Shown: positions 1 through 6,824, counted from the stretch's first letter. The stretch: DNA of 10,136 nucleotides from Paracoccaceae bacterium (GCA_003512825.1 DOOI01000073.1:1-10136); one strand, 5' to 3'. Translations and numbers: made by a program. The notes: generated by a model from the letters alone, not told the origin.

Positions 1-522
1 ACCGTGCGCGATTTGCTGGACCAAGGCGTGCCGGGTGAAGTGATCCGCTTCGTTTTCTTGCAGACGTATTTCGGCAAACCGATGGATTGGACCGAGGAAA
101 AGGCCCGGCAAGCCGAAGCGACATTGCGGAAATGGCGAGGTCTCGTCGCGGGCATCGAGCCCGCGCCAAGCCCGGCCCCTGCGGTGATCGAGGCGCTGTG
201 TGATGACCTCAATACAGCCGGGGCCTTGGCTGCCTTGCATGCTGTTGCGGGTGATCCTGCGCTTTTGTTGGCATCGGCACAGTTTATGGGGCTTTTGCAG
301 CCAGAGATGGGCGATTGGACGCAGACCGCTTTCGATCTTGCTCCGCTGGCAAACAAGCTTTCCGCGCTTCGCGAGGCTGCGCTGTTGAGCAAGGATTTCA
401 ACGCGGTCGACGCGCTCAAGTCAGCCTTGGTTGCTGCGGGCGTTGAGGTCAGGATGTCGAAAGCAGGCGTGGACTTGACACCCGGCACAGGCTTTGACGC
501 TGCAAAGCTGGAGGGGTTATAA
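1..522 (+). CDS. cysS: Cysteinyl-tRNA synthetase, C-terminal part (5' end outside window)
   Basis: Cytoplasmic class I aminoacyl-tRNA synthetase that charges tRNA-Cys with cysteine. The reading frame is open from base 1 (ACC GTG CGC GAT, Thr-Val-Arg-Asp), so the gene continues to the left. The first visible residues, [19 protein letters not shown], are the stretch that in this family follows shortly after the KMSKS loop, so that loop and the catalytic core with its zinc ligands lie just outside. What is visible (about 173 residues) is the helical part after the catalytic domain and the DALR-type tRNA-binding domain. It ends in the typical helix around [20 protein letters not shown]. The stop TAA shares its last base with the ATG of the citramalate synthase gene, suggesting co-transcription and coupled translation. 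The GTG at position 4 should not be taken as a start. Confidence 0.93.
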   Translation, partial: TVRDLLDQGVPGEVIRFVFLQTYFGKPMDWTEEKARQAEATLRKWRGLVAGIEPAPSPAPAVIEALCDDLNTAGALAALHAVAGDPALLLASAQFMGLLQPEMGDWTQTAFDLAPLANKLSALREAALLSKDFNAVDALKSALVAAGVEVRMSKAGVDLTPGTGFDAAKLEGL

Positions 523-2138
523 TGGATCGCGAGCGGATCTACATCTACGACACCACTCTGCGCGACGGCCAGCAGACCCAAGGTGTGCAGTTCTCTGTAG
601 AAGAAAAACAACAAATCGCCCGCGCCTTAGACGCTTTGGGGGTGGACTATGTCGAGGGCGGCTGGCCCGGCGCAAACCCGACAGACAGCGATTTCTTCGC
701 CGCACTGCCCGCAATAAAGGCAACTGTCACGGCCTTTGGAATGACCAAACGGGCCGGTCGTTCGGCCGGAAATGACGAGGTTCTCGCCGCCGTCTTGAAT
801 GCCGGGACGCCTTCCGTCTGTTTGGTGGGCAAGACCCATACCTTCCATGTGGAGACCGCTCTTGGGATCACATTGGCGGAAAACCTCGAAAACATCAGGG
901 CTTCCGTGGCGCATTTGGTGGCTGAGGGCCGTGAGGCGCTATTTGACGCCGAACATTTTTTCGACGGCTACAAGGCCGACCCTGATTACGCGATGGCGTG
1001 TTTGCATTCTGCTTTGGAGGCGGGGGCACGGTGGGTTGTGCTCTGTGATACCAATGGCGGCACTTTGCCGGAAGAGGTGGGCGAGATCACCCGCGCGGTG
1101 ATTGCTGCAGGCATTCCGGGCTCGCGGCTGGGCATCCATACCCATGATGATATCGGCTGTGCCGTTGCGGCGTCACTGGCGGCAATTGATGCGGGCGCGC
1201 GCCAAGTGCAAGGCACTTTGAACGGTTTGGGCGAGCGTTGCGGGAATGCCAACCTTACCAGCCTCATTCCGACGCTCGTCTTGAAGCCGCATTACCAAAG
1301 CCGCTTTGACACAGGCGTGAGTGACGAGGCGCTCTTGGGGTTGACCAAGATCAGCCGGCGGCTGGATGATATTCTCAACCGCGTGCCATTGCGCCAAGCG
1401 CCTTATGTCGGGGCTTCGGCCTTTGCTCACAAGGCTGGGCTTCACGCGAGCGCCATTCTCAAAGATCCTTCGACCTATGAACATATCGATCCAGTCGCAG
1501 TCGGAAACGCGCGCATTATTCCAATGTCAAACCAAGCCGGGCAATCCAATTTGCGGCGGCGATTGGCAGAAGCGGGATTGGCTGTCGACGCAGGCGATCC
1601 GGCGTTGGCGCGCATCCTTGATCGGGTCAAGGCGCGCGAGGCAGAGGGGTATTCCTATGACACCGCGCAGGCCTCGTTTGAGCTGCTGGCACGCGAAGAA
1701 TTAGGGCTGAAGCCGGATTTTTTCGAGGTGAAGCGCTACCGTGTGACGGTGGAGCGGCGCAAGAACAAGTATAACCAGACGATCAGCCTCTCCGAGGCGG
1801 TGGTCGTTGTGAAGGTGGATGGCGAAAAGAGGCTATCGGTCTCGGAATCGCTTGATGAGACAGGGTCGGATCGTGGTCCGGTGAATGCTTTGTCCAAGGC
1901 ACTATCGAAGGATCTGGGCCAATATTCAGAACAGATCGAAGATATGCGGTTGGTGGACTTCAAGGTGCGGATCACCCAAGGCGGCACAGAGGCTGTGACG
2001 CGCGTCATTATCGATAGTGAGGACGCAGCAGGGCGACGGTGGTCGACGGTCGGTGTGAGTGCCAATATTGTCGATGCCTCCTTTGAGGCGCTGCTTGATG
2101 CGATTAATTGGAAGTTGTTGCGGAGCCAAGCAGCGTGA
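522..2138 (+). CDS. cimA: (R)-citramalate synthase
   Basis: Condenses pyruvate and acetyl-CoA to (R)-citramalate, the first step of the threonine-independent route to 2-oxobutyrate and isoleucine. The 538-residue length and layout fit the CimA branch of the isopropylmalate/homocitrate synthase family. An N-terminal TIM-barrel holds DTTLRDG at residues 10-16 and the GGWPG signature near 46-50. The metal-binding HTHDD is at 206-210, GLGERCGNANL follows at about 235-245, and AHKAGLHAS is at 302-310. A C-terminal LeuA-type allosteric domain (about 400-530, with VRITQGGTEAVTR) is where feedback inhibition by isoleucine would be expected. A strong Shine-Dalgarno (GGAGGGG, 510-516) sits five bases before the ATG, inside the end of cysS. 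The gene overlaps cysS by one base and the next gene by four. Homocitrate or 2-isopropylmalate synthase are less likely because of the GGWPG(A)NP segment and the QTQGVQFS start. Confidence 0.92.
   Translation: MDRERIYIYDTTLRDGQQTQGVQFSVEEKQQIARALDALGVDYVEGGWPGANPTDSDFFAALPAIKATVTAFGMTKRAGRSAGNDEVLAAVLNAGTPSVCLVGKTHTFHVETALGITLAENLENIRASVAHLVAEGREALFDAEHFFDGYKADPDYAMACLHSALEAGARWVVLCDTNGGTLPEEVGEITRAVIAAGIPGSRLGIHTHDDIGCAVAASLAAIDAGARQVQGTLNGLGERCGNANLTSLIPTLVLKPHYQSRFDTGVSDEALLGLTKISRRLDDILNRVPLRQAPYVGASAFAHKAGLHASAILKDPSTYEHIDPVAVGNARIIPMSNQAGQSNLRRRLAEAGLAVDAGDPALARILDRVKAREAEGYSYDTAQASFELLAREELGLKPDFFEVKRYRVTVERRKNKYNQTISLSEAVVVVKVDGEKRLSVSESLDETGSDRGPVNALSKALSKDLGQYSEQIEDMRLVDFKVRITQGGTEAVTRVIIDSEDAAGRRWSTVGVSANIVDASFEALLDAINWKLLRSQAA
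2122..2125 (+). promoter_or_regulatory. Ribosome binding site deciding the GTG start at 2135
   Basis: GGAG lies nine bases before GTG 2135 and inside the last codons of cimA. The in-frame TTG at 2108 has no well-spaced Shine-Dalgarno, so GTG with a GTGA overlap of the cimA stop is the better start. Confidence 0.6.
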
Positions 2139-2902
2139 CGCAACTGAGCGGTGACGAAGGTCTCAATACCTGTGCGGCTTTGCTGGAGAAGGGGGATCCA
2201 GACCGCTTTCGCGCTGTGATGGCCGCGCCGCGCGCGGCGCGCCGGGTGCTCTTTCCGATTTATGCTCTTAATCTTGAAGTGGCGCGGATCCCTTGGCTCA
2301 GCAAAGAGCCAATGATCGTCGCGATGCGCTTGCAATGGTGGCGCGATGCTTTGGCCGAGATTGCAGCGGGGGGTGAGGTGCGCGCACATGAAGTGTTGGC
2401 GCCGCTCAAAAGTGTCGTGACGCCCGAGGTCGCATCGGCGCTAGACCAAGTGGTGGCAGCACGAGAATGCGATTGTGACGTAACGCCGTTTCACGATGAA
2501 GCTGCGTTGCGTGCCTATTTGGCTGCAACCGGAGGCGAGTTGATGTGGGCGGCGGGAGCGGCACTGGGGGCAACCGTGGCCGAGGCACCGCAGTTGCGCG
2601 CGATAGGGGCCGCGCAGGGATTGGCCAACTATTTTCTGGCCTTGCCAGAGTTGGTCGAGCGTGGGCGGCGGCCATTGCCGGATGGGCGACAAGAGACGCT
2701 TGCACGGATGGCGCGGGAGACAATGGCGGACTTGTCGACGTCTGTCCTATCGCGGTCGGCGCGGATCGCGGCGTTGCAAGCGTTTGCTGCGCGCGGCGTG
2801 TTACGCCGTGCTGCCTCAGATCCCAATCGTGTGGCGCAGGGGCAGTTGCGCGCGCCGTTTCGTGAGAGTGTGGCGCTTTTGAAAGCAGCAATACGCCTCT
2901 AG
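2135..2902 (+). CDS. Squalene/phytoene synthase-family protein, NDUFAF6-like, probably non-catalytic
   Basis: About 255 residues, all helical in character, belonging to the squalene/phytoene synthase fold family. The recognisable part is FPIYALNLEVAR (about 40-51) followed by MRLQWWRDALAEI (64-76), the conserved WWRD region. Further family-like segments are AYLAATGGELMW (127-138) and GAAQGLANYFLALPEL (158-173). In true phytoene or squalene synthases the first and equivalent second segments carry aspartate-rich motifs that bind diphosphate through magnesium. Here both are missing: YALNLEVAR replaces the YxFxxxxDD region and NYFLALPEL replaces the NILRDVxED region. This pattern is known from the NDUFAF6 group, whose mitochondrial member helps assemble respiratory complex I. 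A similar bacterial role is inference. No carotenoid gene is nearby. The GTG start is supported by a GGAG at good spacing and by the 4-base overlap with cimA, so expression is probably coupled to cimA. It ends 6 bases from a convergent gene. Confidence 0.8.
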   Translation: MTQLSGDEGLNTCAALLEKGDPDRFRAVMAAPRAARRVLFPIYALNLEVARIPWLSKEPMIVAMRLQWWRDALAEIAAGGEVRAHEVLAPLKSVVTPEVASALDQVVAARECDCDVTPFHDEAALRAYLAATGGELMWAAGAALGATVAEAPQLRAIGAAQGLANYFLALPELVERGRRPLPDGRQETLARMARETMADLSTSVLSRSARIAALQAFAARGVLRRAASDPNRVAQGQLRAPFRESVALLKAAIRL

Positions 2903-2908
2903 GCCAGA

Positions 2909-4126
2909 TCAAGCCTCTTTGGGGCGCATCATCAACCAGATCAGGGCGCCGCCAGCCAGCACAAGAAACGGTGCCATTGCGAGGTTGACCGCCATCCAGC
3001 CCTCTTGCGGCGTCCCACCCGAACAATTCATCAATCCACCCGAAGAGAAGGATGCGGCGGTGACACCGCCGAAGATGATGAGGTCATTGAGGCCCTGCAT
3101 GCGACCGCGTTCATGCGGGGCATGCGCGCTCGCAACCATTGTGGTGGCACCGATGAAGCCGAAGTTCCAGCCGATCCCGAGCAAGATCAGTGCAACAAAG
3201 AAGTTTTCCAACGCGACACCGGCCAAAGCGACTCCACCCGCTGCTGCAAGGATGAAAAGCCCAATAGCAACAATGCGTTCAACGCCGAAGCGCGCAATTA
3301 GGTGCCCGGTGAAAAACGACGGCGCATACATTGCCAGCACATGCGCCGAAACGACATTGGCGGCGTCATTTGTCTCAAAGCCGCAGCCGACGACGGCGAG
3401 CGGCGAAGATGTCATCACAAGGTTCATGAGAGCATAAGAGACCATGGCGCAAATAACGGCGACCGCGATGCGAGGATCGGAGAGAAGCTCCTTTCGGCTG
3501 CGGCCTTGTGGTGCCCCAGCGACGGGAGGTTTTGGTTTGGGGATGTCGAGAGCGAGAAAGAGGAAGGAGCCGACGACATTGACAGCAATCACGCCCAGAT
3601 AGGTGCCAAGGAAAGGAATAACCATCGAGTCTGCGGTGACTTTCACCAGCTGTGGCCCGAGAAAGGCCGAGAGCAAACCACCGGCCATCACATAGGAAAT
3701 CGCTTTCGGTCGGAAGGCGTCTGAGGCGGTATCTGTTGCAGCAAAGCGATAAAAGCCCTGATTGGACATGTAGACGCCGGTAAAGAGGGAACCCAAGAGG
3801 AAGATATAGAAATTGGCGGTATAAAGACCGTAAGCACCAATTGCGCCTCCGATGGCGCCACAGGCCGCCCCGATCATAAACCCAGTCCGGCGGCCGTATT
3901 TTTGCATGATCGACGAGACAGGTGTTGCCGCGAGCATGGATCCGAGCACGATCAAGCTGATTGGCAGGGTGGCCAGACAGGGGTTGGGAGAGAGCGTTTG
4001 ACCTGCAAGCCCGGCGATTGTGAAGATCATCGGCATCTGGCTGCCGAGAATGGCTTGGGCTGCGACAAGCACAGCTACGTTACGCTTTGCGCGCGCGTCA
4101 TCGGGGATATATGCAGAATCGCTCAT
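2909..4126 (-). CDS. Major facilitator superfamily transporter
   Basis: A 405-residue inner-membrane protein, the usual length for a 12-helix MFS carrier. Hydrophobic segments alternate with short charged loops through the whole sequence, with a longer polar loop (about 194-217, rich in Pro, Lys and Arg) between the two six-helix halves. The loop after helix 2 carries MQKYGRRTGF (74-83), a form of MFS motif A, and the second half repeats the pattern at ARFGVERIVAIG (278-289). HERGRMQGLND (338-348) is another conserved cytoplasmic loop. Substrate is unknown: the family includes drug exporters and metabolite carriers, and no adjacent regulator or pathway gene points to one. It stands alone on the minus strand, separated from cobA by 123 bases. 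The start ATG has no clear Shine-Dalgarno and falls inside an inverted repeat. Confidence 0.85.
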   Translation of the reverse strand: MSDSAYIPDDARAKRNVAVLVAAQAILGSQMPMIFTIAGLAGQTLSPNPCLATLPISLIVLGSMLAATPVSSIMQKYGRRTGFMIGAACGAIGGAIGAYGLYTANFYIFLLGSLFTGVYMSNQGFYRFAATDTASDAFRPKAISYVMAGGLLSAFLGPQLVKVTADSMVIPFLGTYLGVIAVNVVGSFLFLALDIPKPKPPVAGAPQGRSRKELLSDPRIAVAVICAMVSYALMNLVMTSSPLAVVGCGFETNDAANVVSAHVLAMYAPSFFTGHLIARFGVERIVAIGLFILAAAGGVALAGVALENFFVALILLGIGWNFGFIGATTMVASAHAPHERGRMQGLNDLIIFGGVTAASFSSGGLMNCSGGTPQEGWMAVNLAMAPFLVLAGGALIWLMMRPKEA

Positions 4127-4154
4127 ACGTCGAAGCGTTAGGCTTCTCGTATGA
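4123..4154 (-). promoter_or_regulatory. Inverted repeat enclosing the MFS start codon
   Basis: Outer arms TCATACG (4123-4129) and CGTATGA (4148-4154) and inner arms GAAGC (4132-4136) and GCTTC (4142-4146) form a 12-bp stem with a small unequal internal loop and a five-base apical loop. On the transcript, the ATG of the MFS gene is in the 3' side of the outer stem. It could mask initiation or be an operator at the start of the gene. Function is inference. Confidence 0.45.
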
Positions 4155-4205
4155 CCACTTCAAGAGGGCTTGCGGAACTTTCACCCTAAACCCATAGCGC
4201 CAAAT

Positions 4206-4242
4206 TTTTTTGAATAAAAAATTTTATAATTTATTCAATAAA
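4206..4242. repeat. A+T-rich inverted repeat between cobA and the MFS gene
   Basis: Perfect 9-base arms TTGAATAAA (4210-4218) and TTTATTCAA (4230-4238) flank an 11-base A+T-only spacer. After one mismatch the pairing goes on for three more bases on each side. It lies 12 bases past the cobA stop and about 84 bases before the MFS start. It is almost free of G and C in an otherwise G+C-rich window. A weak terminator for cobA, a promoter/UP-like region for the MFS gene or a repressor operator are all possible. There is no G+C stem followed by T-run in the minus-strand direction, so a standard intrinsic terminator is not supported. Confidence 0.5.
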
Positions 4243-4249
4243 TTACATG

Positions 4250-5089
4250 CTACTCCGCAGCGATTGAAAAGGGGTGTAATGTTACACGGGGGGCAGCTTG
4301 GCCGGGGATCAAGACGCCTTTTCCAATGACAAGCAGAGCAGGTGGCTCGAGGCCAGCGGCGAGGATATCCGCCTCTATCCGGTCGAGTCGTGAGACAATG
4401 ACCCGTTGTGCGCTGGTGGTGGCAGACATTACAATTGAGACGATTTCATCCGGTGCACGACCACCTGTGATCAGTGCCCTTGAGATCGGTCCCGCGTGTT
4501 TCATCCCCATATACACAACAATTGTGCCCGAGAGTTTGGCCAATGCGGGCCAATTCACCGAGGCTGCGGGGCCGCCCGTGGCGTCGTGGCCAGTGACGAA
4601 GGTGACCGCTTGATTGTCGCCGCGTTCGGTGAGTGGAATACCGGCATAGGCAAGACCGCCGATGCCAGACGTTATGCCGGGGACCACTTGCAGCGGAACT
4701 TGCGCTGCCATCAGCGCGCGGGCTTCTTCGGCTCCACGTCCGAAGGTAAAGGGGTCGCCCCCCTTGAGGCGCAGAACACGCAGGCCTTTCCGGGCGAGCG
4801 CGATCAGTGTGTCGCAGATGTCGGCTTGCTTTGCCGATGGTTTGCCGCCGCGTTTTCCGGCAGCGATCCTCTGGGCTTGGGGTGCCCAATCAAGGATGTC
4901 TTCATTGACCAGTGCGTCATGCACGATGACATCGGCTTGGCGCAGTGCGTTTAGGGCGTGTAGCGTCAGAAGCCCCGGGTCACCGGGACCTGCGCCGCAA
5001 AGCCAGACCCAGCCCTTCTCAAGGCGCGGCCATTCAGCGAAAGGCAAGGCGGGGGCGCGGCTAAATGAGGCGGCAGGATGAACGGACAT
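4250..5089 (-). CDS. cobA: Uroporphyrinogen-III C-methyltransferase (SUMT)
   Basis: Transfers two methyl groups from S-adenosylmethionine to C-2 and C-7 of uroporphyrinogen III, giving precorrin-2, the branch point to cobalamin, siroheme and heme d1. All family signatures are present in 279 residues: CGAGPGDPGLLT (31-42), VNEDIL (61-66), RLKGGDPFTFGRGAEE (107-122), VVPGITSG (135-142), GIPLTERG (150-157) and VVYMGMKH (191-198). It is a stand-alone methyltransferase, without the dehydrogenase/ferrochelatase part of CysG. The 25-residue N-terminal leader before the first beta strand is longer than in minimal SUMTs. The ATG has a GGAG seven bases upstream. No other cob, nir or cys gene is in the window, so which end product it serves (B12 or siroheme) is open. 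It is transcribed divergently from the glycosylase gene. Confidence 0.92.
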   Translation of the reverse strand: MSVHPAASFSRAPALPFAEWPRLEKGWVWLCGAGPGDPGLLTLHALNALRQADVIVHDALVNEDILDWAPQAQRIAAGKRGGKPSAKQADICDTLIALARKGLRVLRLKGGDPFTFGRGAEEARALMAAQVPLQVVPGITSGIGGLAYAGIPLTERGDNQAVTFVTGHDATGGPAASVNWPALAKLSGTIVVYMGMKHAGPISRALITGGRAPDEIVSIVMSATTSAQRVIVSRLDRIEADILAAGLEPPALLVIGKGVLIPGQAAPRVTLHPFSIAAE

Positions 5090-5372
5090 TGGCGGACTCC
5101 GGATAGGTCAGGCGAACAAAACCATGCGATTGATGTGCTGGCTAGAGATGCGGCATGGATGGCCAGGCTTGGGGGGCGGTAAAAGTTCTTGGCGGTGGGC
5201 GGTGGAAAGGCTGCTGATTATTTTCTGAAGCCAAACTGGAATAATATCTGAGAAAAATCCGGTCTTTGGAAATATAATTCTTATTGGTAGCAGTATTTGG
5301 CGTGAACGACAGAACAGGTTTCCGCGCTTGTTCTTGGGGGGCTTCCGGGTAGTTTGGCGTTAGGGGGACGAT
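5090..5372. promoter_or_regulatory. Divergent intergenic region between cobA and the DNA glycosylase gene
   Basis: No convincing gene is present. The half near cobA is G-rich on the + strand, with three copies of GGCGGT at 5175-5180, 5191-5196 and 5198-5203. These would appear as C-rich ACCGCC in the cobA leader. The stretch 5215-5300 is A+T-rich and should hold the promoters. For the + strand a perfect TATAAT lies at 5273-5278, but no good -35 is found at the usual spacing, so it may need an activator. For the minus strand the reverse complement of 5241-5246 reads TATTAT, also without a clear -35. The B12-box core expected of a cobalamin riboswitch was not seen upstream of cobA. Confidence 0.45.
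5311..5334. repeat. Inverted repeat AGAACA-N12-TGTTCT upstream of the glycosylase gene
   Basis: Six-base arms at 5311-5316 and 5329-5334 are exact reverse complements, ending 38 bases before the ATG. The left arm overlaps a GAAC-N4-GAAC direct repeat (5304-5315). It may be an operator of a dimeric regulator or a weak leader hairpin. Arms this short can occur by chance. Confidence 0.3.
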
Positions 5373-6002
5373 ATGGTTGGTCGAATCATTGAGACAGAAG
5401 CGGATATAGCGGAGGGCATGGCGTGGTTGGCGGCGCATTGTCCTCGGATGGCGGCGGCACATGCGGAAACGGGGATGTTGCCCCTGCGGCGCAAGCCCGA
5501 CGGATTTGGGCAACTCTTGTCTGCGATTGTCAGCCAGCAGGTGTCTGTTGCTTCGGCGCGTGCGATCTGGGGGCGGTTGGAGGCTGCGGGTGCTGTGACC
5601 TCTGAGGCCGTGCTGGCCTATGACGAGGAAGCGTTGCGGGGCTTGGGGTTGAGCCGTCAAAAGGCGCGCTATGCTCGGGCATTGGCAGAGGCGCAGATTG
5701 ACTATGCGGCGCTGCGCGGGGCAACCGATGCAGAGGTGGTGCGCGTGTTGACGGCTGTTTCCGGCATTGGGGTGTGGACCGCCGAAATCTACGCGATGTT
5801 CAGTTTGTGGCGGGCGGATGTGTTTGCGCCGGGCGATTTGGCGCTGCAAGAGGGTGCGCGGGTGCTTTATGGACTTGAGGCGCGCCCCAAAGACAAGGCG
5901 CTGCGCGAAATGGCGCAGGCATGGTCGCCGTGGCGATCGGTTGCGGCGCGGACGCTCTGGGCCTACTACCATGTTGTCAAATCACGTGAGGGAATTGCAT
6001 GA
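5373..6002 (+). CDS. DNA-3-methyladenine glycosylase II-like protein (AlkA family, HhH-GPD)
   Basis: Base-excision repair enzyme that would remove alkylated bases such as 3-methyladenine by cutting the glycosidic bond. The 209-residue protein is the compact HhH-GPD core without the extra N-terminal domain of E. coli AlkA. Key parts are AIVSQQVSVASA (51-62), the helix-hairpin-helix LTAVSGIGVWTAEIYAMF (126-143), and PGDLALQ (153-159), whose Asp155 is the expected catalytic aspartate. The mobile purine-binding segment is in the first half, around 20-60. No Cys cluster for an iron-sulfur site is seen, unlike EndoIII or MutY. The ATG has AGGGGG (5362-5367) five bases upstream. The stop overlaps the next ATG (ATGA, 5999-6002), so the two are probably co-translated. 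Confidence 0.88.
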   Translation: MVGRIIETEADIAEGMAWLAAHCPRMAAAHAETGMLPLRRKPDGFGQLLSAIVSQQVSVASARAIWGRLEAAGAVTSEAVLAYDEEALRGLGLSRQKARYARALAEAQIDYAALRGATDAEVVRVLTAVSGIGVWTAEIYAMFSLWRADVFAPGDLALQEGARVLYGLEARPKDKALREMAQAWSPWRSVAARTLWAYYHVVKSREGIA

Positions 6003-6664
6003 CACGGGTTCTCAAGGCTGCGAAGCGGGCGGCATTGTCGGGCGAGGCACGTTCGGCGGTGGTCTTTTTGCATGGCTATGGCGCGAATGGAGCGGATCTG
6101 TTGGGGCTGGCGGACCCATTGGCCGAGCATTTGCCCGATACGATGTTTGTGGCCCCTGATGCGCCTGAGCGCTGCGCGGGCACGCCGTTTGGCTTTCAAT
6201 GGTTCCCGATCCCTTGGATCGACGGATCCTCGGAAGAAGAGTCGATGGCAGGGATGGCGCGGGCGGTTGATGACTTGAACGCCTTTCTCGACGCCTTGAT
6301 GGTGGATGAGGATTTGTTGCCAGAACAGGTTGTTTTATTTGGATTTTCTCAAGGAACGATGATGAGTCTGCATGTGGCGCCGCGCCGTGAAGATGCGGTG
6401 GCGGGTGTCGTGGCATTCTCGGGGCGTTTGTTGGCGCCTGAGTCATTGGTGGATGAGGTCATGTGCCGGCCTCCAATTTTGTTGGTACATGGCGATCAAG
6501 ATGATGTTGTGCCGATCCAATCCTTGCCGGAAGCGGCGGAAGCGTTGCAGGGGGCAGGATGGCGCGATGTGTTCGCGCATGTGATGAAGGGGACGGCGCA
6601 TGGGATTGCACCTGATGGTCTGTCAGTGGCTTTGGCGTTCATGCGCGACAAGTGTGGGCTGTAA
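5999..6664 (+). CDS. Phospholipase/carboxylesterase-family alpha/beta hydrolase
   Basis: Predicted cytoplasmic serine esterase of the acyl-protein-thioesterase-like family (221 residues, the usual length). The oxyanion region is VVFLHGYGANGADLL (21-35). The nucleophile elbow is GFSQG at 115-119 (Ser117), the acid is Asp168 in HGDQDDVVP (164-172), and the base is His201 in GTAHGI (198-203), so the triad is complete. APDAPERC and FQWFPI (52-71) are also typical. There is no signal peptide. The natural substrate is unknown; short-chain carboxylic esters or lysophospholipids are usual in vitro for this family. It is coupled to the glycosylase gene by a 4-base overlap and followed 25 bases later by an intrinsic terminator, which closes this two-gene unit. 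Confidence 0.86.
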   Translation: MTRVLKAAKRAALSGEARSAVVFLHGYGANGADLLGLADPLAEHLPDTMFVAPDAPERCAGTPFGFQWFPIPWIDGSSEEESMAGMARAVDDLNAFLDALMVDEDLLPEQVVLFGFSQGTMMSLHVAPRREDAVAGVVAFSGRLLAPESLVDEVMCRPPILLVHGDQDDVVPIQSLPEAAEALQGAGWRDVFAHVMKGTAHGIAPDGLSVALAFMRDKCGL

Positions 6665-6689
6665 GGCTTAACAAAGTCTCTCGATAACG

Positions 6690-6725
6690 AACCGGGCGCG
6701 CCAGATGGCACGGCCCGGTTTTTTT
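6690..6725 (+). terminator. Intrinsic terminator after the glycosylase-esterase operon
   Basis: Perfect 8-base arms AACCGGGC (6690-6697) and GCCCGGTT (6713-6720) close a 15-base loop that itself contains GCCA/TGGC pairing. A run of seven T (6719-6725) begins in the 3' arm and continues after it. Confidence 0.88.
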
Positions 6726-6746
6726 ATGCGGTTTTGTTGGGCAACT

Positions 6747-6758
6747 GTCACATGTGAC
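6747..6758. promoter_or_regulatory. Perfect 12-base palindrome, possible operator
   Basis: GTCACATGTGAC is its own reverse complement. It lies between the upstream terminator and the predicted promoter, ending 28 bases before the -35 box. That is a fitting place for an activator or repressor dimer. No matching regulator is in the window and the site is not a standard CRP/FNR or LexA box. Confidence 0.4.
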
Positions 6759-6786
6759 GGATAGGAAAGTGGCGAGATTGTGGGGC

Positions 6787-6814
6787 TTGTCCCGTGCGAG
6801 ACACGAGATATAGT
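6787..6814 (+). promoter_or_regulatory. Sigma-70-type promoter for the HNH gene
   Basis: TTGTCC (6787-6792) and TATAGT (6809-6814) are separated by 16 bases. Transcription would begin near 6821, giving a leader of about 68 bases. It is the best match in the gap after the terminator, so the HNH gene appears to have its own promoter. Confidence 0.55.
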
Positions 6815-6824
6815 CGGAATTAAC

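Noticed and set aside
2406..3026. Minus-strand frame of 206 codons across the synthase-like gene end
   Set aside because: Low-complexity Pro/Arg/Ala translation without a recognisable family; it overlaps two well-supported genes.
4206..4242. Intrinsic terminator for cobA
   Set aside because: The stem is nearly pure A/T and, on the minus strand, it is followed by A-rich rather than T-rich sequence.
5304..5315. LexA (SOS) box before the glycosylase gene
   Set aside because: The repeat is GAAC-N4-GAAC; alphaproteobacterial LexA sites need a seven-base spacer.
5142..5972. Long minus-strand open frame (276 codons) opposite the DNA glycosylase gene
   Set aside because: Arg/Pro/His-rich translation without any domain, typical of the shadow of a G+C-rich gene; the + strand frame carries the full HhH-GPD signature.
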